Below, piece after piece: positions 1 through 4,948 of a stretch of 6,551 bases of DNA. Position 1 is the stretch's first letter. Every line of letters begins with the position of its first letter. Source of the DNA: Acidobacteriota bacterium. GTDB lineage: Bacteria > Actinomycetota > Acidimicrobiia > Spongiisociales > UBA5794. A model generated the notes under the pieces. The model did no database searches. It saw only the letters and a list, made by a program, of their open reading frames with translations, and had not been told where the DNA came from. The translations under genes were made by a program, and so were the position numbers. The stretch is taken from the NCBI GenBank assembly GCA_004356175.1, contig SMXV01000105.1, forward strand, positions 1 to 6,551, given 5' to 3'.

Positions 1-23
1 ACGAGAACGCACGCTTGTCTCAT
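1..23 (-). CDS. start of an unidentified gene, cut by the left window edge
   Basis: Only the first seven complete codons are visible (M-R-Q-A-C-V-L, then an incomplete codon), so the product cannot be named. The start is supported by context: an AGAGAGG Shine-Dalgarno sequence lies 7 nt upstream of the ATG, and a promoter-like pair lies just beyond it (-10 TAACAT, -35 CTGGCA, 17-nt spacer). The same frame is open back to the stop of the methyltransferase gene, so an upstream ATG at 209-207 is formally possible. That ATG has no ribosome binding site, and the longer frame would run through the hairpin at 116-141. The short start is therefore preferred. Confidence 0.5.
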
Positions 24-30
24 CGGTATA

Positions 31-37
31 CCTCTCT
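31..37 (-). promoter_or_regulatory. Shine-Dalgarno sequence for the gene starting at 23
   Basis: Read on the minus strand this is AGAGAGG, followed by a 7-nt spacer (TATACCG) and ATG. Its quality and spacing resemble the Shine-Dalgarno sequence in front of nuoM. It is the main reason to place a start codon at 23. Confidence 0.55.
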
Positions 38-45
38 CAATGCCG

Positions 46-74
46 ATGTTAGGACGCTCGGACCACCCTGCCAG
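46..74 (-). promoter_or_regulatory. putative sigma-70-type promoter for the leftmost gene
   Basis: On the minus strand, CTGGCA at 74-69 matches the TTGACA -35 consensus at 4 of 6 positions. TAACAT at 51-46 fits the TAnnnT -10 pattern, and the spacer is exactly 17 nt. Transcription would begin near position 39-40, leaving a short leader of about 16 nt that contains the AGAGAGG site. It lies after the hairpin at 116-141, as expected for the start of an independent transcription unit. This is a pattern match only. Confidence 0.4.
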
Positions 75-115
75 GTTCCCGAGACATAGACGTTGCGCCC
101 GAATGAACGCCAAGG

Positions 116-141
116 GGCAGAACGGCGTTGACCGTTCTGCC
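116..141 (-). terminator. perfect 10-bp hairpin, possible U-less terminator of the methyltransferase gene
   Basis: GGCAGAACGG (116-125) and CCGTTCTGCC (132-141) are exact inverted copies around a 6-nt loop. The hairpin lies 104 bp past the stop of the methyltransferase gene and before the promoter of the next minus-strand gene, which is where a terminator would be expected. Neither strand has a T-run after the stem. It would therefore have to act as a U-less hairpin terminator, a type proposed for high-GC actinobacteria, or it serves another role such as 3'-end protection. The structure is certain; the function is inferred. Confidence 0.45.
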
Positions 142-245
142 GTTCCAGACATCTCGCCAAGCGCTCGCCATCGGTTGATGGAGTAGTTGACTCGCTTGTG
201 CACCGCCATGCGGCTCGGCTTGTCCCGAAGTCCTGGCTTCAACGC

Positions 246-1292
246 TCAGGGTTCGACGAGGAGGACCTTGAAGGCTCCTAGGCCGTTGGGATCGACGAGC
301 GCTTCGTAGTCGAGGCGTTCGGAACGGACTCTGAGTTGATCCATCACATTGCCGAGCGACGCGGCGAAATGTTCGCGGTCGCGGGCATCGGCAATGACCT
401 CGACGATTCCGTACTCAAGGCAGAATGCTCGCTGGTTCGAGAGCCGCGCCGCTAGACCGGCGCGGCGAAGCGCTGCAAGAACACCGGTGAAGTTCACGTC
501 AACGGTGATGTCGCACTCCCCTGGCACACGCAGCCAATCGATCCCTTGGCGATGTTGGCGGTAGCTTCGTACGACGGACTCGACGTCATTCGCTAGCAGC
601 TTCTTTGATTCGTCGCCGTAATCGATGAAGCAGATGGCGACAGAACCGAGATGTTCGACCAGCTCAGAGATCCATCGATCGACTCCGAGCTGCACTGAGA
701 CAATCACCCCTTCTTCAACCTCGTCAAAGATGGAGTCGCACCATGCAACAACCTCTTCACGAGCAGGCACCTGGGCCAGGCCCAGCTCATCATCGTGAAG
801 ACCGACTGCAATCTCGAACCAGCCATGCTCCATACGTATCGCAAGCGCGGCAGGAATGTTGTCGAGGACCTCGTTCGCGATGACAACAGCGTCGATCCCT
901 CTCGGTATCTCGTCCAGCGAACCGACCACGTTGACATCTATGAAGCGGCGCCTCAAAGCCTCCCGCGCTGCAGATGATCGCTCGACGGCATATATCTGCC
1001 CACTTGTCGACTCCCACACGTCGCGGACGTTCGCCATCAGCGACCCCGACCCGGCGCCAATCTCAATCAGGGCGCAGTCGTTGCTGGGGCGGTTGGCTTC
1101 AGCCCAGTTGCCAACGCAAAGAGCGAACGCCCAGCTGAGCTCCGGACTCGTGACAAAGTCTGCCTTCTTGCCCGACCGCACAGGACCTGCGGAGAAGAAG
1201 CCATCTTCTGGGTCGTAGAGGCACATCTCCATGTAGTCGTCGAAGACCATGGGACCGCGGTCCTTGATTATTTGGACGATTCGCTGGCGCAT
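246..1292 (-). CDS. MidA/NDUFAF7-family (DUF185) SAM-dependent methyltransferase
   Basis: The 348-residue product has the full motif series of the DUF185/MidA family. These are GPMVFDDYM (13-21) followed by a YDPEDGFF segment, DFVTSPELS (45-53), the SAM-binding glycine loop LIEIGAGSGSLM (75-86), ANEVLDNIP (139-147), IDYG (223-226), RSYRQHRQG (242-250), DITVDVNF (261-268) and a C-terminal FKVLLVEP. Length and motif spacing are normal, so it looks intact. The human member NDUFAF7 dimethylates an arginine of the complex I subunit NDUFS2 (bacterial NuoD) and is needed for assembly. Bacterial members are mostly uncharacterised. The nuo genes begin about 530 bp away, beyond the HIT gene, so a complex I substrate is plausible but unproven. 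The ATG has no Shine-Dalgarno sequence but has a TACACT box 7 nt upstream, suggesting a leaderless message. The start leaves the usual short lead before the GP motif. Confidence 0.9.
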   Translation of the reverse strand: MRQRIVQIIKDRGPMVFDDYMEMCLYDPEDGFFSAGPVRSGKKADFVTSPELSWAFALCVGNWAEANRPSNDCALIEIGAGSGSLMANVRDVWESTSGQIYAVERSSAAREALRRRFIDVNVVGSLDEIPRGIDAVVIANEVLDNIPAALAIRMEHGWFEIAVGLHDDELGLAQVPAREEVVAWCDSIFDEVEEGVIVSVQLGVDRWISELVEHLGSVAICFIDYGDESKKLLANDVESVVRSYRQHRQGIDWLRVPGECDITVDVNFTGVLAALRRAGLAARLSNQRAFCLEYGIVEVIADARDREHFAASLGNVMDQLRVRSERLDYEALVDPNGLGAFKVLLVEP

Positions 1293-1299
1293 GATCCAA

Positions 1300-1305
1300 A
1301 GTGTA
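1300..1305 (-). promoter_or_regulatory. -10 box of a probable leaderless promoter for the methyltransferase gene
   Basis: TACACT on the minus strand lies 7 nt before the ATG at 1292, so transcription would start at or next to the start codon. No Shine-Dalgarno sequence lies between them. No good -35 match is seen at 16-19 nt, where the sequence already belongs to the HIT coding region. The box overlaps the oppositely oriented -10 of the HIT gene by two bases. Confidence 0.45.
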
Positions 1306-1309
1306 GATT
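1304..1309 (+). promoter_or_regulatory. -10 box of a probable leaderless promoter for the HIT gene
   Basis: TAGATT fits the TAnnnT pattern and ends 6 nt before the ATG at 1316, the spacing typical of leaderless genes in actinobacteria. The only purine-rich stretch, GGAG at 1310-1313, is 2 nt from the ATG and too close to work as a normal Shine-Dalgarno sequence. No clear -35 is visible. Confidence 0.45.
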
Positions 1310-1315
1310 GGAGCC

Positions 1316-1804
1316 ATGACCGATTCGGACTGTCCTCTCTGCGCTGGCACTGACATGGATGAGGCGCTCATGCGCACTGAGGTGTGGAGCAACGATCTCT
1401 GGCGACTCACGACATCCAACGTCACTGAGGTCGCTGGATTCTCCTATCTCGAACCGAAACGCCACATCGTGGACATTGCGGAACTCGACGGCGAGGAAGC
1501 TGCAACCTTCGGCGTGGTGATCGGTCGGGTCGCAGCGGCTATCAAGGCAGCTATCGGCGTAGACCGAGTCTTTGTATACATATTCGGCGAGAGCCTCGAT
1601 CACCTGCACGTACACCTTGCGCCGCATCGCAACGAAGCCAGCCCACTGATTGCGGACATGATCAAAGGTGCACAGCACCGGGTGATTCTGCCCAACGGCC
1701 AGGAGGTCTGGGTCTCGGATCGTTATCCTCTGCAGGACTCGAATATCACCGAGGCCGCTATTGCAGACATTCGGGAGCTACTCACTGAGCAGTCAACCCC
1801 GTAA
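1316..1804 (+). CDS. HIT (histidine triad) family nucleotide-binding protein
   Basis: The 162-residue soluble protein carries the histidine triad signature DHLHVHLAP (95-103), with H96, H98 and H100. The middle histidine, H98, is the expected nucleophile that takes up the nucleoside phosphate in HIT hydrolases and transferases. An N-terminal C6-x-x-C9 pair, a histidine in PKRH (H50) and H96 match the four zinc ligands of zinc-containing HIT proteins. GFSYLEPKRH is the usual strand ending in the Pk-x-H motif. The likely substrates are purine nucleoside phosphoramidates or dinucleoside polyphosphates, but the exact one cannot be read from the sequence. The start is fixed: an in-frame TAG at 1304-1306 rules out upstream extension, and starting at the next Met (residue 14) would lose the CxxC pair. 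The gene is divergent from the methyltransferase gene and convergent with nuoN, so it is its own transcription unit. A link to complex I is not implied. Confidence 0.9.
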   Translation: MTDSDCPLCAGTDMDEALMRTEVWSNDLWRLTTSNVTEVAGFSYLEPKRHIVDIAELDGEEAATFGVVIGRVAAAIKAAIGVDRVFVYIFGESLDHLHVHLAPHRNEASPLIADMIKGAQHRVILPNGQEVWVSDRYPLQDSNITEAAIADIRELLTEQSTP

Positions 1805-1818
1805 CGCCTCCCCTCTCG

Positions 1819-3336
1819 TCAACCGCCGATGAGTGCGACGACTTCAGCTCCGAACTCGCCAAGGCTGGCAGCAAGTCCGGGGAAGACACCGAGAATGAGA
1901 ACGCCGAACACGGTGAGGCCGAGAGCAAAACCGATCGGCGCCGTGATCCGCTCGTTCTCAAGAGCCTCGATGTCGACACCTTCCGGTACGGAATCGAAGA
2001 AGGCGGTCTTGACAACGTTCGAGTAGTACACGAACGCAATCACTGCGTTGACCGCAGCAATGATGGCAATGCTGTATCCCCACCAGTTGCCCACACCGAT
2101 CGTCGCCTGGAACATGGCGAACTTGGCAAACCAGCCGGCAAGCGGAGGCAGCCCTGCAAGCGACATGAAGAACACCGCGAGCGTCAATGCAAGACCGGGT
2201 GCCCAACGATTCAAGCCACGCCAATCCTTCAACTCGTACGAACCCACTCTCGTACCGATAACAATCGCGACGCCAAAAGCTCCGAGATTCATCACCGCGT
2301 ATATCAGTAGGTACGTCACGGTCGCGTAGAACGCCTCGTCGAAGTTTCCTGACTTGGATGCCGCGGCCGCGCCAAACGGCGCAAGCATGAATCCTGCCTG
2401 CGCTATGGACGAATACCCGAGCATCCGAATGATGTTTGTCTGTTTGATCGCCACGATGTTGCCGACAGTCATCGACAGCACGGCAACGAGCCAGAGCGGC
2501 GGACCCCAAACGTCTGCAGCTTCTGGGAACGCCAGGTACGTAACCGACAGCAATCCCACGAATCCTGCGGCCTTCGATCCGACAGACAGCCAAGCCGAGA
2601 CGGGTGTCGGAGCGCCCTCATAGGTATCAGGTGTCCAGAAATGGAACGGCACTGCCGACACCTTGAACCCGAAACCCAAGATCACGAAGATGACGCCAAG
2701 TGTGAACAGCGGCGTGTCAGCCACAGCAACGGACGCGATCGCGATCTGGTCGAACTGCAGGGTCCCGGTGAGCCCGTAGACAAGCGACACCCCGAACAGC
2801 AGCAGCGCAAGAGCGATGACCCCTGTGATGAAGAACTTGAGTGCGGCCTCGTTCGACCTCGGGTCGGCCTTCTTCCAACCCGCAAGAAGAAACGCAGGGC
2901 CAGAGACGAGTTCGAGAGCCACGATCATGGTGACAAAGTCACGCGATGACGCCATCACAACGGCTCCCATCGCCGATGCGATCAGGAGGAAGTAGTACTC
3001 ACCCTCGTAGTAGCGAGCCGATCCAAGGAATCCGATCGACAACAGGATTACGATGAACGCCGCGAAGATGAAGAGACCCTTGAACACCAGGGAGTACCCG
3101 TCCACAACATAGGTACCTCCGAACAAGACCCTGTCGGCACCTGTAGCGGTGCAGAATTCAAGGCTGTCACAGAAGGCGAGTGTCAGAACAGGCACAAAGG
3201 CTGCGAAGAGCCCGACCATTGCCGTGATCGCGACCAGATACTTCTTGCGGGTCGTCAAATCAACTATGAGCGTGAGCAGCACCGTCGCGGCGATGATCAG
3301 CTCGGGAAGCAGCGCGTGGTAGTCGATGGACGACAC
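1819..3336 (-). CDS. nuoN: NADH-quinone oxidoreductase subunit N
   Basis: This is one of three antiporter-like proton-pumping subunits in the membrane arm of complex I. The 505-residue protein (E. coli NuoN has 485) shows about 14 hydrophobic segments, at roughly 8-28, 33-54, 76-104, 112-130, 132-153, 166-189, 208-232, 245-269, 280-298, 301-325, 337-361, 378-402, 417-440 and 469-490. Pumping residues are present: E142 in ALELVSGPAF (TM5 glutamate), K167, K225 in GFGFKVSAVPFHFW, K255, and K405 in the broken TM12 helix. I chose a GTG start at 3336. It sits 1 nt after the nuoM stop and 5 nt after a GGAGG, and it puts the first membrane helix close to the N terminus. An ATG at 3369 is in frame but would overlap nuoM by 32 bp and add a charged 11-residue tail with no better ribosome binding site. 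It is the last gene of the operon. Two cysteines, C56 and C62, lie in the TM2-TM3 loop. Confidence 0.96.
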   Translation of the reverse strand: MSSIDYHALLPELIIAATVLLTLIVDLTTRKKYLVAITAMVGLFAAFVPVLTLAFCDSLEFCTATGADRVLFGGTYVVDGYSLVFKGLFIFAAFIVILLSIGFLGSARYYEGEYYFLLIASAMGAVVMASSRDFVTMIVALELVSGPAFLLAGWKKADPRSNEAALKFFITGVIALALLLFGVSLVYGLTGTLQFDQIAIASVAVADTPLFTLGVIFVILGFGFKVSAVPFHFWTPDTYEGAPTPVSAWLSVGSKAAGFVGLLSVTYLAFPEAADVWGPPLWLVAVLSMTVGNIVAIKQTNIIRMLGYSSIAQAGFMLAPFGAAAASKSGNFDEAFYATVTYLLIYAVMNLGAFGVAIVIGTRVGSYELKDWRGLNRWAPGLALTLAVFFMSLAGLPPLAGWFAKFAMFQATIGVGNWWGYSIAIIAAVNAVIAFVYYSNVVKTAFFDSVPEGVDIEALENERITAPIGFALGLTVFGVLILGVFPGLAASLGEFGAEVVALIGG

Positions 3337-3337
3337 G

Positions 3338-4933
3338 TCAGCCTCCGAACGCCTTCTCGACGAGTCCAATCACTGCATCGTTCGTGGCGCCAAAGACGAT
3401 CTTCGGAAATATGCCTATCGCCAACGTACCGATTACAAGCGGCGCCCATGCAAGCCATTCGAATCTGTCAACATCCTCGAACTCCTGGTCGAGCCACTCC
3501 TCTGACGGTTCTCCGAAGTTGACGTTGCGCAACATGTACAACATGTAACCAGCGGTCAGGACAGTGCCGATGGCGCCAATCACCATCAGGACTCGGAAGA
3601 GAGATGTAGCACCGATGGCTTCAAGCGGATTGAACGATGCAAGCAGAGCCATGAACTCTCCCCAGAACCCGGCGAGGGCAGGAAGTCCGAGTGAGGCCAT
3701 TGCCGCGAAGCCGAGTAACACGCCCATCTTCGGCATGAGCAACATGTTGCCACCGAGGCGGCGCATATCTCTCGTGTGATACCGATGGGCCATTGAGCCC
3801 GCAATGAAAAACAGGAGGCCTGTAATGAGTCCGTGGGCAACCATTCCGATGATCGCTGCGTTGATACCAATCGCCGTCATCGTCGCAATTCCGAGCATGA
3901 CAAACCCCATATGACCAACAGACGAATAGGCGATCAGACGTTTGATATCTGTCTGCGCCAGACAGGCGAGCGACCCGTAGATAATGCCGATGACGGCAAG
4001 CACTCCAATGAAGGGTGCCCATGAAAGCGCCTGCTCCGGGAGAATCGGGATCGCAATCCGGATGAATGCGTACGTACCGAGCTTCAACATGACCGCAGCA
4101 AGAATTACCGATCCGATCGTCGGCGCAGCCGTGTGGGCGTCGGGTAGCCATGTGTGCAGCGGCCACATCGGAACCTTGACCGCGAACCCGAGGAAGAGCG
4201 CCGCGAACACAAGGAACGCAAATGTTCCGGTGAACACGCCACCGGCTGCTCCGATGTCAGATAACTCGAGCATCGACCATGTCCGATACCCGAGAGCTTC
4301 CTCCGACTTGAAGTAGAGGGCGATGAATCCGAGCAGCATGAACGCCGAGCCGAACAGCGTGAAGACGAAGAACTTGAGCGACGCGTAGAGCCTCATCTCA
4401 ATCTTCCACTTGACAATCGGGACTTCCCTAATGCTCCTATCACCCCATATCCCGATCATGAAGTACATGGGCAACAGCACCACTTCGAAGAACACGAAGA
4501 ACAGGACAAGGTCAAGAGCAACAAATGTTCCAGTCATACCGGTCGCGAGGATCAGCACAAAAGCAAGGAGGAGCTTTGGGTTGTGCGGCTCGGGCCAGTG
4601 GTTCCAGGAATAGATGATGACAAGCACCGTGATGAAGGTGGCCAGGACGACCATCGGCAGGGAGATGCCGTCAACGCCAATGTGAAAGTTTGCGTTGATA
4701 GCGCCAATCCACGTCGTGTCCATTGCCGTACCAAACTGGTACGTTCCTGCAGCCGAGTAGTCGAACCGCATTGCCATTGCAATCGTCAGCACCAGCGTGA
4801 CCCCAGAGAAGGCAAGGGCAGTCCACTTCATGAGTGTCTCCTTCGCCTTCGGCAGGGCCAACACGACCAGCGCGCCGATGACAGGCAGGAACACGATGAG
4901 GCTCAGGCCCCAACCGCTCTCAAACCAATCCAT
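3338..4933 (-). CDS. nuoM: NADH-quinone oxidoreductase subunit M
   Basis: This is the middle antiporter-like proton-pumping subunit of the complex I membrane arm. The 531-residue protein (E. coli about 509) has about 14 hydrophobic segments. Diagnostic features are GISLPMVVLATF (89-100), FFVFFEVVLLPMYFMIGIWG (145-164) with the TM5 glutamate E150, K187, then AVKVPMWPLHTWLPDAHTAAP (251-271) with K253 in TM7, K284 in TM8, DIKRLIAYSSVGHMGFV (329-345), and GFWGEF (422-427) with E426 in TM12. These correspond to E. coli E144, K234, K265 and E407. The loop after TM5 is about eight residues longer than in E. coli and carries several charged residues. The ATG has an excellent Shine-Dalgarno sequence, and the gene follows nuoL by 13 nt and precedes nuoN by 1 nt. 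No frameshift or unusual base composition is seen. Confidence 0.97.
   Translation of the reverse strand: MDWFESGWGLSLIVFLPVIGALVVLALPKAKETLMKWTALAFSGVTLVLTIAMAMRFDYSAAGTYQFGTAMDTTWIGAINANFHIGVDGISLPMVVLATFITVLVIIYSWNHWPEPHNPKLLLAFVLILATGMTGTFVALDLVLFFVFFEVVLLPMYFMIGIWGDRSIREVPIVKWKIEMRLYASLKFFVFTLFGSAFMLLGFIALYFKSEEALGYRTWSMLELSDIGAAGGVFTGTFAFLVFAALFLGFAVKVPMWPLHTWLPDAHTAAPTIGSVILAAVMLKLGTYAFIRIAIPILPEQALSWAPFIGVLAVIGIIYGSLACLAQTDIKRLIAYSSVGHMGFVMLGIATMTAIGINAAIIGMVAHGLITGLLFFIAGSMAHRYHTRDMRRLGGNMLLMPKMGVLLGFAAMASLGLPALAGFWGEFMALLASFNPLEAIGATSLFRVLMVIGAIGTVLTAGYMLYMLRNVNFGEPSEEWLDQEFEDVDRFEWLAWAPLVIGTLAIGIFPKIVFGATNDAVIGLVEKAFGG
3342..3346 (-). promoter_or_regulatory. Shine-Dalgarno sequence of nuoN inside the nuoM tail
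   Basis: GGAGG on the minus strand is formed by the last Gly-Gly codons of nuoM. It stands 5 nt before the GTG at 3336, with the nuoM TGA in between. This decides the GTG start of nuoN and indicates that ribosomes finishing nuoM can restart directly on nuoN. Confidence 0.7.
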
Positions 4934-4940
4934 GTCGTTG

Positions 4941-4948
4941 CTCCTCCT
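4941..4948 (-). promoter_or_regulatory. Shine-Dalgarno sequence of nuoM overlapping the nuoL stop
   Basis: AGGAGGAG on the minus strand begins inside the TAG stop of nuoL and ends 7 nt before the nuoM ATG. It is a near-ideal ribosome binding site in a 13-nt gap, so initiation on nuoM is likely coupled to termination on nuoL. Confidence 0.75.

Larger units (their letters stand above)
24..245. other. intergenic region between the methyltransferase gene and the leftmost gene
   Basis: This stretch holds the hairpin at 116-141 and the putative promoter and ribosome binding site at 31-74. One minus-strand frame (in register with the methyltransferase gene after its TGA) and one plus-strand frame (open from 1 to a TAG at 184-186) are stop-free over much of it. 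Their translations are rich in Arg, Pro and Ser with no recognisable motif, and no convincing ribosome binding site precedes them. I read the region as non-coding, and I see no tRNA-like fold. Confidence 0.5.

Noticed and set aside
106..129. AACGCC (106-111) can pair with GGCGTT (124-129), an alternative to the 116-141 hairpin and so attenuator-like.
   Set aside because: It is only 6 bp with a 12-nt loop, and the perfect 10-bp stem should always win. No leader peptide or ligand-binding fold is visible.
1..186. Plus-strand frame open from the left edge to TAG at 184-186, possibly the end of a gene.
   Set aside because: The translation is rich in Arg, Pro and Ser without any motif, and it conflicts with the better-supported minus-strand start, promoter and hairpin.
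1..245. The methyltransferase frame stays open for about 80 codons after its TGA, up to the window edge, suggesting read-through or a longer downstream gene starting at 209.
   Set aside because: The methyltransferase ends with the normal family C terminus, the post-stop translation has no recognisable motif, ATG 209 lacks a ribosome binding site, and the hairpin lies inside the frame. The well-placed Shine-Dalgarno sequence and ATG at 23 explain the last part.
856..1218. Plus-strand 120-codon frame inside the methyltransferase gene.
   Set aside because: It lies fully antisense to a gene with clear conserved motifs, and its composition is that of a reverse-strand shadow.
1268..1678. Minus-strand 136-codon frame over the HIT gene.
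   Set aside because: It is antisense to the HIT coding sequence, including the triad, and has no motif of its own.
1791..1824. Short direct repeat GTCAACC flanking the HIT/nuoN stop codons, resembling a target-site duplication.
   Set aside because: It is only 7 bp, one copy lies partly inside the nuoN end, and nothing element-like lies between.
3621..4166. Minus-strand 181-codon frame within nuoM in another register.
   Set aside because: It is an out-of-frame shadow of nuoM, rich in His, Arg and Cys as expected from shifted membrane-protein codons.
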